From a virus, in the IMG/VR virus record IMGVR_UViG_3300027963_000042, positions 62,001 through 126,000 of that record: a DNA stretch of 64,000 bases. One strand, given 5' to 3'. Numbering within the stretch: position 1 is the stretch's first letter; each line of letters starts with the position of its first letter. The notes under the pieces were generated by a model. That model made no database searches. It saw nothing but the letters and a program-made list of their open reading frames with translations, and was not told where the DNA came from. Made by a program: the position numbers and the translations under genes. Positions 8,401 to 18,035 of the stretch are shown here, in pieces.

Positions 8401-10962
8401 CTGAAAATACTTAGATGTCTCGGGGGTTGGTGAATAGCTATAATCAGAACTCCAGAAATCAAAATTGAATTCTTTTACATCAAAGAAAGTAAATACGCCT
8501 AAATTTAAAGAAGCAGAATCGTATACATTGAAAGATTGATCTGAGCCTAGATTTATCTGAGAATATATGTCTTGTAGATTTAATACAAGCTTATATTCAA
8601 AATCATTAAATCCTATAATCTTTCTTGTAACAGGATCAATTTTTGGATCATCGACATAGCCATTAACAGAATCTATCATAGAAAATCCAGCATCTGTTTT
8701 AATGTAGTATCCGGGTAAAACTTGATTTGAGTATTTACTATCGAAGATTATTCTATTATTTTTATTTACTGTTCCGCCGATAAAATTAGTATTCTTTTTT
8801 ATACCCGATGCGTCTGTTCCGTTAATCTTAACATATCCCGGATAATTAAATGTTGAATATTCTTCCCAACTGCTAGAAGCGTCAGGCGAATTTGTGAATT
8901 GCATACCCACTGTCGGACCAGTAGAACCTGCTATTGAATAATAGGTATTATTATAAAGAACTATGTCATCTGATACGTAATTTGTTATATTATCCCATGA
9001 TCCCTTATATTTTTGAATAAATTCTGGGTAGTTATCGAATATTGATATAGAGTAAGAGTTATTACCATATAATCCAGAATTCTTAACTCTAATAATAGAT
9101 GATTCGCCAGAATTACCATAATCCAGTGTTGAAGAATCTACATCGGAAAGAACCGACGAAAAAGCTAAAGCTATCTCATTGGTTGTACCACTAAAAGCAT
9201 TGAAATAATAGGAATTCCCCGTTGAATAATAAGATCCCCCTACCCATACCATCATCGAAGAATAATCAGCAGAGCTTATCAAATCATATCTTCTGGTTCC
9301 ATCTTTTCTAGATCCATTTGGCCAATATAATTTTAACGTTAAAGGTATATTATTATCATATGCCTTTAGAAATTCAATCTCCACATAAGCTTTACCTGCT
9401 TCTTTTGCTAGATCACCTTTGACAGTAACAAGTTTATCGTCACTTCCCGTGAAGTTCAGAAGATCTATCGTTTGATTTTGTATTACAAGTGATCCTGAGG
9501 TTGCTCCGGTTGAACCTGTTGCAGAGAATTCCCCAGTTGTATAATCAAAAGGTCCGTAAGAATACTTAGGCTCTGATCCTCCATATCCCCCGTAATCTTC
9601 AGTTCTTTTTAAGCTATAGAAACTATCATTTTTATCGGTTAAATAAAATAATTTATTAGGATCTAACAGATTAACATTATCTGATCCTGGTAAAAATCCA
9701 GTTGCATTTTCATAGAATAATCTAATACCCGAGGTAGCACCTATGTTATATGGTTCATTGTTATAGTAATATCCAACATTATCTCTCGAAGGTATCGGGG
9801 TGTTTTCATTTCCTGATAAATTTCTATACTCGTAGAAAAATTCCCCATTAGTTCTGATTGTTGCAATGTCATTTCGTGAAACATACATACCAACATATCT
9901 ATTTATAGTATACAAATCTGAATCTGCATCATCAAAGAAAAACTCAAGATTTAATAAATTGGGGCATACAATGCCATTTCTAGAAAATCCAGAAGTTATA
10001 TAATCCTCTAAATCAATCATAGGATCAGACTTAGCAGACGAAAGATATTGATTTAGTAGCTCGCCCTTTCTTGTATAGATCCCGTCTGATACGCTAATAC
10101 CTTTATAATAAGTATATGAATCATATCCCCAACTTACATCTAATGGAGAATTAGAAAAAAGTTTATTATTAAATATTGATCTTATGTATTTACCAATTTT
10201 TGTATTCTCTCTAAGATCAAAAGTTTTTATAGCGGTTGCGTTATTTAGTATCTTGTTTTTAAAAGTAGCGGATACATCATCTACGAGTGGAAGATTTTCA
10301 AGTTCAGCATAAACCGCAACCTTACCAGTACCACTTATTATACTATATGTTGAATTATTTGTGTTACCTTTAAAGATTTGTCCATCGTAATAATAAATAT
10401 CATCACCTGAAGTATTCTTACCGTATGTTATCTTAAATTCTGTTGAAGTGTCATAATCAGCAATCACCTTATACCTCTTAGTTGCATCTATTTGAGTAAC
10501 GTTTGCCGAATATGGATAGGACAAAGGATTATCGAGCTTGAATATAACGAAAAAATCAGGTATCTCATTCTTAATCCATATCGGTGCAAAGTAGCTAAAG
10601 TCCTCAGGATAATTTTTATCTATTAATGCTGAGGCACCACTTGCATAGAAGAAATCATACTGGTCAGAAAAATATTGTGCTGGTTCATTTTCACCATTTG
10701 TGAATTTACCAACTTGAAATATTATATCATTTGAAATTTTACCATTTGAAAAGAAAGTAGAGACATCGCTGGCGTATGAATTTTCTCCTGTTACTGTGTA
10801 CTTTTTAAATGCGTCGTTACTCAAAGTGTTGTTAACATCCATTGAATTAAACCAAACGCCACCCCCTGAATCTACTGAAATTTTAAAATTTCCAGTCAAT
10901 TTAGGATTTGTTCTAATAACAGAGAAAGAAGAGTTATAATCAAAAAGTCTGGATTGAGACAT
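5416..10962 (-). CDS. Very large tail or baseplate protein with a chitin-binding-type module
   Basis: At 1848 residues this is the longest gene in the window. It is rich in Tyr, Ser, Asn and Gly and reads as successive beta-domains, with no signal peptide or membrane segment. At about residues 655-702 a segment with W-x4-Y-x3-D-x-V-x-Y-N-x-T-Y-Y and a closing S-S-W resembles the carbohydrate-binding CBM5/12 (chitin-binding type 3) pattern, which suggests glycan binding. Short Gly-Ala/Ser-Thr-Gly inserts occur at several places. It lies between other long tail proteins and the collagen fibres, so a fibre-base or baseplate-periphery role is inferred. No T4 gp10, gp11 or gp34-gp37 homology is evident. 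Confidence 0.6.
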   Translation of the reverse strand: MSQSRLFDYNSSFSVIRTNPKLTGNFKISVDSGGGVWFNSMDVNNTLSNDAFKKYTVTGENSYASDVSTFFSNGKISNDIIFQVGKFTNGENEPAQYFSDQYDFFYASGASALIDKNYPEDFSYFAPIWIKNEIPDFFVIFKLDNPLSYPYSANVTQIDATKRYKVIADYDTSTEFKITYGKNTSGDDIYYYDGQIFKGNTNNSTYSIISGTGKVAVYAELENLPLVDDVSATFKNKILNNATAIKTFDLRENTKIGKYIRSIFNNKLFSNSPLDVSWGYDSYTYYKGISVSDGIYTRKGELLNQYLSSAKSDPMIDLEDYITSGFSRNGIVCPNLLNLEFFFDDADSDLYTINRYVGMYVSRNDIATIRTNGEFFYEYRNLSGNENTPIPSRDNVGYYYNNEPYNIGATSGIRLFYENATGFLPGSDNVNLLDPNKLFYLTDKNDSFYSLKRTEDYGGYGGSEPKYSYGPFDYTTGEFSATGSTGATSGSLVIQNQTIDLLNFTGSDDKLVTVKGDLAKEAGKAYVEIEFLKAYDNNIPLTLKLYWPNGSRKDGTRRYDLISSADYSSMMVWVGGSYYSTGNSYYFNAFSGTTNEIALAFSSVLSDVDSSTLDYGNSGESSIIRVKNSGLYGNNSYSISIFDNYPEFIQKYKGSWDNITNYVSDDIVLYNNTYYSIAGSTGPTVGMQFTNSPDASSSWEEYSTFNYPGYVKINGTDASGIKKNTNFIGGTVNKNNRIIFDSKYSNQVLPGYYIKTDAGFSMIDSVNGYVDDPKIDPVTRKIIGFNDFEYKLVLNLQDIYSQINLGSDQSFNVYDSASLNLGVFTFFDVKEFNFDFWSSDYSYSPTPETSKYFQINPDTDNVIKPGIPYFVKRGQISYGGTGNIYNAGNLFYGATGYTSFSVSDPSLNLSTSSAVLNTLQSRTSSSGNVVVFPAQYSNVTYSDNSASYSNIGYTGDLETFNGFIGIQGILLDPKNVDPSKEEVFYYGKLNTEYEYLRENYTTQRANISRIVPYINKWGSSLGTDSRGNRYRLNSSPAFSPTNFSPSFERTTPDPKYLTHEWFLLEQPPRDFPKEFMNNQNSYLPYKIDLDKAKSSDPDDALYLASYFTPEPSDYTSEFRDTAYYTKELFTPLVYSEASGYYETIFRGCKIVLKKRSDTFFDGSVESDRYIKYYRGYEDYKFSAILRAIPEDTTIIQSPVKYQVIENDQQKFILFVCDVVVKDQKTFNLGYTGGTGGSPVLDYTLLYTLNDKEKLRSPLASSQKFCSIDNIKLSAALDLSLPSGSVVNTARKTGIINIINNPDYDTDLREEIHTTYVPNVDGVTGPSSTGDGSFIVSSLSTTYPWPTGVGPSFIEFGKVATGSAYLFTIPFSTANPVTVPIGPSSVYKGKPVIQIGGGSRYYKGLLSRCSVSYIADKFNRSSPFIKYSTHEWDSNSSSTILTLDEFELYFERPTRITKPSGSLVSRDFNGPQTLKGSRVETGYAIRTPDPTRPSILTRYSGEYEPIFRKVIHFDRDKTDTLIGSSSIDLSFRNCNFAPDKEYFGISRNLGYTKVSEGSNILAAASSYPEGPVYPLIGLTPIAKKDFNIFSSSWDAGYYDRYIGTNSGSPVAGTRAMKEYKTFFGSKVMQTPDPIQANNYITLEISRTTGSKNVKIINETIDSYIKSVQEITRSNSGTGIGSVGPYLSGVDYDKLDLKIFTNAEVIWQNFSDRSGQGNIKGIIRLDRILRRYLLNSGVKKVFIDNMISQFGVGNPLSINDDINTYIDLNVAPIYRGDVFDLYVKKIANSTIPNLEIVRGDLFATDRYKLEYFINNNYKLTPITNLIYEFEYPTEVGFYYSLMFNIRIAKI

Positions 10963-10986
10963 ATTTTAAGCCCGTATTATGTTTTA

Positions 10987-13900
10987 TTAAAAATTAAGTG
11001 CTTTAACTCCGCTATCAAAATTAGGAGCTACTAAAGTGTCATTTTGATAAGATCCGCTGACCTGAACATCAAAAGAGAATGCGTCATCGTTTCTTATTTG
11101 TATATCTACACCTATTTTTTTAGTGTACGTTATATTGGATAAATTTCCTAGCTTTCTCCATCCTCCTATATAGCCCAATTTATCCACTGCTCTGAATTGG
11201 AATATCAACGGGATGTTTATAGCATTAGTTTCGCCTTCTCCCAGATACGTAACAGATAATGCTGTTGTCCCTGGAACTTGTAATGGGGTATTAGAAATTG
11301 GTCCAAGATAAAGATAAGCACCACACGAATATTTACCTATTAGATATTGATCATCAGATGAAAATCCTAATTTATTTGCATACATATTATCTTCTCGAGA
11401 AGCAGTTGCTCCAGTAGCAAAATCTATCGGTGTTCTTGATGCTTGCTGAACCCAATATTGGGATAAAGTTGTATCACCCCAGAATGTTTGAGTGTGGCGG
11501 AATGGTGAATAGCTTACTGAAGTTGAGCTAAAAGGTTTAACCATATCAGAGTAGTTAGTGAAAGAATATGCGCTACCAACTGAGATTAAATAAGGGTGAC
11601 TTGTATGAATACAGAATTCTGATAGGTATCCGCTTCCTAGAGGAGATCCTCCAGTCGTACCACTAAATGCGCCATTCCAAACAGCTGCTGCAGTTCCGCC
11701 AATTACCGTAGAATAGTTAGCATATAATGTAGGATCATAAGGGGTAAATATAGTTCCATTCTGAGGATAAGTTCCAGATAAACCAAAGTTAATCTGTGCA
11801 GAAGGCGAATCCCCATCATATGTATAAGATGAACTATATGAGTTAGTAAAATATTGACCCAAATCACCCACAGATGCATTATAATAAAGTACTTGATTAA
11901 ATCCGATATTTCTATATCTAGGATAAATGTATTGTGAGTATGCGCTGGAAGAAGCGTAAGGCGGAGCCTGTCTAAAATCAGTTGAGCTCTCAACATCATT
12001 AGTTACTAGACCTGTTAAAGATATAGGTCCATCACCATATCTTAGATTAGTATTATATCCTGAAGGAAAGGCAGAAGCTATTGAAGAAGGCGCTTGAATT
12101 TCTAATCCTCCAGGAATTATCGAAGCAAGTTCAACAGGGGAAGCTTGCTCGTTAAATAACTGGATGCTATAAGATATAGAAGCTATTTTACCTGCGTCTG
12201 TAGTGGTTGCACTAGTAAAGATCTCGTTATAAAATCCTGCATTAAGCTTGATTACAGATCCTTTAGAAACTTTTATCTTGTTATTGTTTGAATCTACGAG
12301 ATAAACCTGCAATACACCTTTAGCATTGCTTAATTCAGCTTTCATTAATGTTAACTGATTCTGAAGATCCGTTAGCTTATCGAATAGATTTAAAACAGTT
12401 CCTGAATTATTGTAGAATCCACTGGCAATACCTACTGCATTATGGTAATAAGTGTTATTTCCTGCCGTGTATTGCTCCGATAAATGCAAGTTAAGCCCCT
12501 GTGCATCCAATTGTGCTTGCATTCGAGTAACTGCAGAATCTTCTGTATTTCTTCTTAGTGCTACATCCACCCCGGTAATCGATAGGTTATCAGGAAAAGA
12601 AATTATAACGGTCTGAGAATAATCTGAGGTTAATGGGTTATCAGGCCAGCCTGCTTCAGAAATGGAAGCTATCTGTATTTCTACCTTTTCACCTTTCGTA
12701 ATAGCTAGATCTAATTGGTTAATGTTTTGCACATCAGAATTACCTGGATCTTCAGGTGCCCAAACATAAACACCTTTTTGAGGATCGTAAACTTTTTTTC
12801 TAATGTCAGTTTTATATTCCGTCCAGTTTGAGAAAGAAGCATTTTTCTTAGTACCGTCATTATCAAGAAATTCTATTTGATCATTAGGTTGCGCAGACCC
12901 ATTGTCGCTAAGATATCTATATCTAACTTTGAATTGGATAACTTGCTGAGCTCCCGTAGATGGACTAATTTGAGGAGAAGGGAATGCCCAAAATCCTCTA
13001 ACCCTATATTTAGGTTGCGTTACTATCTGGGGAACATCAACGCTCAAAGTATTAACCTCAGATACTAAAGATGCGTAAAGTTCTACCTTTTTAATTCTCT
13101 CCTGAATCAGTGAACTTAAGTTTGCTTTAACCGCCTGTACATTAACACCTATTGGTGTTGTTTTTTGTCCAACAACACTAACCGGTGTTATATTGGAACC
13201 TAAGATAGGACTAGAATTTACGTTTGTTAACTGTAAGGATCCTTCATTTATAGAAGAAAGCCCAGTATTTAATTGAATCTTAGATTGATTGATGGAATCA
13301 TCCAACTGATTTATCTCGCTCTTTAACGAAGACTTCATTGCTAGTTTATCATTAACAACTTTTATTGGAGTTGAATCTGTTATCTGCTTGTTTATCTGTA
13401 CTACTCTGAAGTTAGTCTGAGCAATAGTAGGAGCAGTCGGAACTAAACCTTCTATCGCATTGACTTTATTCTCTTTGGCAGCTCCTACAAAAATCTTACC
13501 CAAATCAGATACCTCAGTTAAATAATAGGTTTCGAGATTTACTATGGTACCGCTAGAATTTTTGGTTTGTAGTTCGTTGCTCCAAAATACTATTCCCGTC
13601 GACCAAACTGCTCCAACAATATTAAAGTTATCATCTATAGCTTTAAAGAAAATACCTTGTCTTTCGTTGTATCCAATATTAACTTGTGCATATCTAGGGC
13701 CAAAATCTATCGAAGATATAGAAAGTGTATCTGCACCTATCATGATTGGCTGATATCCAGAAACTCTTTTAGCTTGGATAGATGATTGATCCCTGTCAAC
13801 TGAAGTTACCTGATATTGTGTTCCGTCATTAGTAGAGATCTTATCTCCTACATTAAGTGATCTCCCATCAGTAAATGTACTAAGTGTGTCTGTATAAGTG

Positions 13901-14637
13901 AGATTATCTAATTTATAGTTTCTTCTTGTTTCCTGAAATTGGTTTCCTGCTGCATCAGTAACAGTAACTAAATCATCATAATAAGTCGTTACGCTAAATC
14001 CCCCTACAAATCTTATTGTTCTTAGCGGTAGCTGTTCGATCGATTCGTCTACAAAATAACCTATTCCATTATCGGTTAAATCCTGTATAAATTGATCATA
14101 AGAAAGGTCGTTTCTGCCCTTTAAACTAGTATCAAAATAGTTTTTTTGAGCATCTGTTGTAGTGTTAGCGATTATTCTCTTAACTACTATTCTATCCGCT
14201 GCATCAGGAACTTGTCCTGTTACGTTTACATTTATGTACAAAAGTGGGGTAAGAAAGCTTTCAAAAAACCAGTTGTCCTTAATATCAAATGTACTAGGTA
14301 CCTCTAAATTTGTTAATCTGGCTGGTTCTTTTAATGGTTCACTTTTATAAACCTGTGTGTATGTACCATCAGGATTTCTAACAGTTGCAGAAGATTCACT
14401 AATACCAGCTAAAGCTTGTATGTTATTATCAATTCTTTGGATTTCTCCTCTCAGAAATCCATAAGAAGGAATGTTTTGATTTTGGGGTAAACCCTGTTCG
14501 TCAAGGTATTCTATCGTAACAGTGTTATTAGTAGATACCGCAACCTCATTTAATCCATTTATGATTTCTAATGAATTTCTTTGGAGTCTCAGAAACTGAG
14601 CTACTAATGAACTTATTGAATTTTGTGTGCCTGCCAT
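10987..14637 (-). CDS. Large tail or baseplate protein with Fn3-like region
   Basis: A 1216-residue structural protein. The N-terminus (about 1-60) is helical. Residues about 430-525 hold Gln/Ser/Leu-rich helical sequence of coiled-coil type. Residues about 535-690 look like a fibronectin-III-type beta-sandwich, with a W-A-F-P segment, Y-R-Y-L and a closing Y-S-Q-T-V-I-I-S-F-P strand. The C-terminal 400 residues are Tyr/Ser/Gly-rich and beta-type, with T-G-G-S and G-A-T-A inserts. Upstream and downstream neighbours are other long tail proteins with gaps of 13 and 24 bases. The exact position in the tail is unknown. It could be a fibre-attachment or baseplate-arm protein. Confidence 0.55.
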   Translation of the reverse strand: MAGTQNSISSLVAQFLRLQRNSLEIINGLNEVAVSTNNTVTIEYLDEQGLPQNQNIPSYGFLRGEIQRIDNNIQALAGISESSATVRNPDGTYTQVYKSEPLKEPARLTNLEVPSTFDIKDNWFFESFLTPLLYINVNVTGQVPDAADRIVVKRIIANTTTDAQKNYFDTSLKGRNDLSYDQFIQDLTDNGIGYFVDESIEQLPLRTIRFVGGFSVTTYYDDLVTVTDAAGNQFQETRRNYKLDNLTYTDTLSTFTDGRSLNVGDKISTNDGTQYQVTSVDRDQSSIQAKRVSGYQPIMIGADTLSISSIDFGPRYAQVNIGYNERQGIFFKAIDDNFNIVGAVWSTGIVFWSNELQTKNSSGTIVNLETYYLTEVSDLGKIFVGAAKENKVNAIEGLVPTAPTIAQTNFRVVQINKQITDSTPIKVVNDKLAMKSSLKSEINQLDDSINQSKIQLNTGLSSINEGSLQLTNVNSSPILGSNITPVSVVGQKTTPIGVNVQAVKANLSSLIQERIKKVELYASLVSEVNTLSVDVPQIVTQPKYRVRGFWAFPSPQISPSTGAQQVIQFKVRYRYLSDNGSAQPNDQIEFLDNDGTKKNASFSNWTEYKTDIRKKVYDPQKGVYVWAPEDPGNSDVQNINQLDLAITKGEKVEIQIASISEAGWPDNPLTSDYSQTVIISFPDNLSITGVDVALRRNTEDSAVTRMQAQLDAQGLNLHLSEQYTAGNNTYYHNAVGIASGFYNNSGTVLNLFDKLTDLQNQLTLMKAELSNAKGVLQVYLVDSNNNKIKVSKGSVIKLNAGFYNEIFTSATTTDAGKIASISYSIQLFNEQASPVELASIIPGGLEIQAPSSIASAFPSGYNTNLRYGDGPISLTGLVTNDVESSTDFRQAPPYASSSAYSQYIYPRYRNIGFNQVLYYNASVGDLGQYFTNSYSSSYTYDGDSPSAQINFGLSGTYPQNGTIFTPYDPTLYANYSTVIGGTAAAVWNGAFSGTTGGSPLGSGYLSEFCIHTSHPYLISVGSAYSFTNYSDMVKPFSSTSVSYSPFRHTQTFWGDTTLSQYWVQQASRTPIDFATGATASREDNMYANKLGFSSDDQYLIGKYSCGAYLYLGPISNTPLQVPGTTALSVTYLGEGETNAINIPLIFQFRAVDKLGYIGGWRKLGNLSNITYTKKIGVDIQIRNDDAFSFDVQVSGSYQNDTLVAPNFDSGVKALNF

Positions 14638-14650
14638 TTAATTTTTAATA

Positions 14651-16855
14651 TTATTGGTTGTTAGTTAAACTTTTTCCTACTATATCTACTTGAAATTTTA
14701 AATTCTTCTCGTCGATACAAACAATTTCGAAAACTGGCATATAATCATACCCTGAAAATGAGCTATCGTCAAGAGAAATTATCAACGTAGAATAACTAAC
14801 TCCTGAAGGATTGCTTAATGGATATAATCCATCTGCATTTGTTAATATATTTATAATAAAGCCTCCTGGATATACCTGATCTCCAAAAGATATTCTAAAT
14901 CTTTGCCCAGATTTCCATCTAGCATTAGTACTGTCTTTTAATCTTATTGTTAAATCACCAGTTAGAGTTAAGGGTACACCATTATTAACATGCTTAAAGT
15001 AGTTTGAATAAGATACCAAAGGAATCTCATTTAATCCGCTTTGTGTTAATGTACCTTTACTTTGTGTGTCGGATATATTAAAATCCTGAACTGCATTTAT
15101 TACGGAAAGCTGATTGGGTATACTTCTATCTACGATAATACCTGGACCCTGCTTAACTAGGTTAAGATCATATGATATTTCAACGCTAGTTTGATTATTT
15201 AATATAGCCCTTACTAAATCATAATTCTGATCAATAAGTCCCATTATAGACTGCGTATTGTTAAATAGAGCCTGGTTTGCAGCTAATGTTTGTTCTATAT
15301 TTCCTATCCTTATATCCATATTAATAGACGTAGGACTGCTTAGCGTTACGTTCTCCAAGTTAGTCACCCTATTGCTTAACTCTATGAAATCAGAAGAAGC
15401 GTTATTCAATGTTGAACTCGCATCCTGTAAAACATTCATAGCATCCATAAACATAGAAAGGGAGAAAGGAGAATAGTCATTAATTGCCTGCTCTACTCCA
15501 GTCTGATCGACGTCGGTATCAAATTTAAGATTAATCTTAAATCCGTATGAGTTGCCGTTTAATTTTGTTACTGGATTAGGTCTATATTTCTTTAATCTAG
15601 GAATATAAATGTCCCCACCTTCACTATTTACATCATCTAAGAATAAGACACCATATAGGTTTGTAGCTGACGTAGCAGGATTTGCCGGATCATATACATC
15701 ATAATAGATTAATACTGCGTTAAACTCAAAATCTGCTGCGTCTGCGGTGGCGTTAAACTCCTCCAATGTAGAAATACTGGAGTTGGTTAATATCTCCTGA
15801 TATGAGTTTGGATCAAAATCAATACCGATCGAATCCAATTTGCTCCTGGTGTAAACTAGGGTGTTAGAATTATCAGTCTTGGTAAGAATATAGTTAGATG
15901 GATCTGTAAAAATGTTTTCTGAAAAATAAGTGTTTGCAGTGTCTCTTGGCGAATACCAATTACCAGCTATCGAAGATCCATTTACTCCGGTATCATAATA
16001 ACTAGCAGTAGGTGAACCTAAAACATCATCATCAAAAATTGCTAATGTTGTTAATCCACTAGGATTTGTTTCATCGTAATTTCTACTAAATAGATATTCA
16101 TCATTTAAAGGATTACTTGGGTTATTAGTCCATTGATAATCTGGATAGTAATTTTTATCGGTTACGTTCTTAAATAAGACATAGGGTGTATTTCCGTCCT
16201 TAGTAGGAATATAAACATAAACTTCTGAATATGCGTTGGTCGAATTCTTTACAGAGTTAACAATATCTAGATTACCCACATACTGAACAACCCTATTATA
16301 TGGTGCTCCGGTCATTCCGTAAGCTCCTGTAGTTCCGTAAGGTGCATCGCCTTCAACGTATCTTTTTTGAGTTATAGGAACGTCATTGACAATCGTAACA
16401 GTATTCTGATCTAACGCAGGGGAAACCTCAGTCGAATCAGCTGCTGAATATCTGATTGCTCCTATTTCTTTTAGCCATTTAAAAAATATTCTTTCCGAAA
16501 TATTTTGCTTTAATGAAGAATCGTATTGATCGTCACCTGTTATGGTAGACTCTATGTTTAAACAATAACTCTGAAAACTTTGAGAGAAATCTATATTTGC
16601 ATCGCCAGTTATAATTTGCTGAGTGCTATTAGCCCAATCGAGAAATGCGCTATCAGGACCATTCAATCTCACATAGTTGGTTTGGGTAGACGCACTGTTA
16701 TCTATATCAGGTATGTTCAATAAGGCAAACTTGGAAAATCTGAATTTACTATCTGAATTATTGAACGTAAATGAAAGATCCTCAGCAGATGAAGAAAAGG
16801 TGTAGAATGTCCCGCCTTGTATTTGTAAAGGTCTTATAAATGGTGTCTTTGCCAT
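14651..16855 (-). CDS. Tail or baseplate structural protein, unrecognised
   Basis: A 734-residue protein, acidic and rich in Asn, Asp, Ser and Tyr. Residues about 475-570 are Leu/Asn-rich with hydrophobic spacing suggestive of a trimeric coiled-coil stalk (segment F-I-E-L-S-N-R-V-T-N-L-E-N). The C-terminal 150 residues look like a compact beta-domain with R-F-R-I-S-F-G. Two short Gly-Thr-Gly-Ala inserts occur near residues 170-185. The stalk-plus-C-terminal-domain arrangement is common in tail fibres and whiskers. No specific family is recognised. It lies between two structural genes read in the same direction, with gaps of 24 and 13 bases. Confidence 0.5.
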   Translation of the reverse strand: MAKTPFIRPLQIQGGTFYTFSSSAEDLSFTFNNSDSKFRFSKFALLNIPDIDNSASTQTNYVRLNGPDSAFLDWANSTQQIITGDANIDFSQSFQSYCLNIESTITGDDQYDSSLKQNISERIFFKWLKEIGAIRYSAADSTEVSPALDQNTVTIVNDVPITQKRYVEGDAPYGTTGAYGMTGAPYNRVVQYVGNLDIVNSVKNSTNAYSEVYVYIPTKDGNTPYVLFKNVTDKNYYPDYQWTNNPSNPLNDEYLFSRNYDETNPSGLTTLAIFDDDVLGSPTASYYDTGVNGSSIAGNWYSPRDTANTYFSENIFTDPSNYILTKTDNSNTLVYTRSKLDSIGIDFDPNSYQEILTNSSISTLEEFNATADAADFEFNAVLIYYDVYDPANPATSATNLYGVLFLDDVNSEGGDIYIPRLKKYRPNPVTKLNGNSYGFKINLKFDTDVDQTGVEQAINDYSPFSLSMFMDAMNVLQDASSTLNNASSDFIELSNRVTNLENVTLSSPTSINMDIRIGNIEQTLAANQALFNNTQSIMGLIDQNYDLVRAILNNQTSVEISYDLNLVKQGPGIIVDRSIPNQLSVINAVQDFNISDTQSKGTLTQSGLNEIPLVSYSNYFKHVNNGVPLTLTGDLTIRLKDSTNARWKSGQRFRISFGDQVYPGGFIINILTNADGLYPLSNPSGVSYSTLIISLDDSSFSGYDYMPVFEIVCIDEKNLKFQVDIVGKSLTNNQ

Positions 16856-16879
16856 TAAATTTATTTTATTTTTATTCTA

Positions 16880-17794
16880 TTAAACCGTTACGTTAGTAGA
16901 TGATAAAACGATCCAAGAACCATTTTGAGTTGCTTGCCCCTGTCCAACTCTTGTTTCCCATTGTAGGGTTATCGATGAACGGTAGGACTTACTAGCAGTT
17001 ACCGTTATACCAGATGAAGAATATCCCCCATAGTTTGCACTGGTATTAAATCCAGTATAGTAGCTTGACGATGTACCGGTTATCCCAGTGTAAATATACC
17101 CAGTTGCTGCTGATGTATTAATGATAGTTACCCTAGTTCCTTGAGGAATATTAGGTAGTGTTCCACCTACAGCTGATGTGCCATTAACAACTTTTATATA
17201 GAATCCAGTTGGACCGCAGTTTGCGTAGATAACATCTTCTAAACCAGTTATAGCATAAGGTGAGTTTACCGATGTTACATATCCGCCACCACCAATTCCT
17301 GATGCGTTTGATGCAAATGCTGAACCTGCTGTTAATCCTGTTTTATAAGTGGTGTTTGAACTTATAATATGTCCCTGAGTACCTAATTGAAATGCTCCAT
17401 TAGCACTTAGTCTTCCGTTGAAGCTAGAGGTTCCACCTGCTACGAAAATAGAGGATGTTCCTAAAGTTATTGTTCCGTTAAGAACTACCGCTCCTGAAGC
17501 TGTTACGTCTGTTGATTGTAAGCTTACGAACGAAGCTTGACCTAGATTATTTACTGATGCTGTGGGTGCTCCCGTGGAAGGAACTGATAAAGCATCAAAT
17601 GATCCGATTTTTGCCTGAACCTTACCAGTTGAGGCTCCGCTAAGATCTAATATACCATTTACCGTGTCTATACCGAAAACTGTAATGTATCCGTTTATCC
17701 AGTTCTGTAAGATTAGAAAGTTGGAGTTAATTGTTACTCTTGAGCCTGATATAGAATCAGTGCCTAAAATTTCTGTAATGTTTACTGTTGCCAT
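16880..17794 (-). CDS. Small fibre-like virion protein
   Basis: A 304-residue, Ser/Thr/Gly/Ala-rich beta-type protein. The start contains R-V-T-I-N-S-N-F, resembling the I-N-x-N-F motif in the N-termini of the three collagen-like fibre paralogues, so a common attachment domain is plausible. There are no collagen triplets. The centre repeats short hydrophobic beta strands (residues about 55-150), like fibre shafts, and the C-terminus is a separate beta-domain. It is the first minus-strand gene after the divergent junction with the PhoH operon. A late-promoter core (17825-17832) lies 30 bases before its ATG. Confidence 0.55.
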   Translation of the reverse strand: MATVNITEILGTDSISGSRVTINSNFLILQNWINGYITVFGIDTVNGILDLSGASTGKVQAKIGSFDALSVPSTGAPTASVNNLGQASFVSLQSTDVTASGAVVLNGTITLGTSSIFVAGGTSSFNGRLSANGAFQLGTQGHIISSNTTYKTGLTAGSAFASNASGIGGGGYVTSVNSPYAITGLEDVIYANCGPTGFYIKVVNGTSAVGGTLPNIPQGTRVTIINTSAATGYIYTGITGTSSSYYTGFNTSANYGGYSSSGITVTASKSYRSSITLQWETRVGQGQATQNGSWIVLSSTNVTV

Positions 17795-17820
17795 TTTATT
17801 GTTTTATTTCTTTTTGAAGT

Positions 17821-17832
17821 GAAATATATATC
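17821..17832. promoter_or_regulatory. Bidirectional candidate late promoter
   Basis: The 12 bases GAAATATATATC contain GATATATA on the minus strand, 30 bases before the fibre gene at 17794, and AATATATA on the plus strand, 25 bases before the small ORF at 17856. Both orientations fit the recurrent motif and spacing seen elsewhere in the window. Confidence 0.5.
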
Positions 17833-17855
17833 TACGTCTCAGACAACACTTAAAT

Positions 17856-18023
17856 ATGGCAATACATAAAAACGAACTTACCATAATGGACACCAAAGAC
17901 ATATCTTTAAGTCCAAAACCAGTGATTTATTTCCCTAAAACACTAAAAAATTCTGACAATTTTACTAGCATCAAAAAAACCACTCCGATTGGGAGAAATC
18001 TGTGTGGTTACACAAAAAAATAA
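17856..18023 (+). CDS. 55-residue small protein upstream of PhoH
   Basis: An ATG-to-TAA frame of 55 codons, one of only three plus-strand genes. It encodes a basic peptide starting MAIHKNELTIM and ending CGYTKK, with no membrane segment. It ends 12 bases before the PhoH start and begins 25 bases after a candidate promoter core, so a two-gene operon with phoH is likely. The region has no competing minus-strand gene, and codon usage is AT-rich like its neighbours. No family is recognised. It could be a short regulator or leader peptide, or possibly a non-functional frame. Confidence 0.5.
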   Translation: MAIHKNELTIMDTKDISLSPKPVIYFPKTLKNSDNFTSIKKTTPIGRNLCGYTKK

Positions 18024-18035
18024 ATATAATATAAT

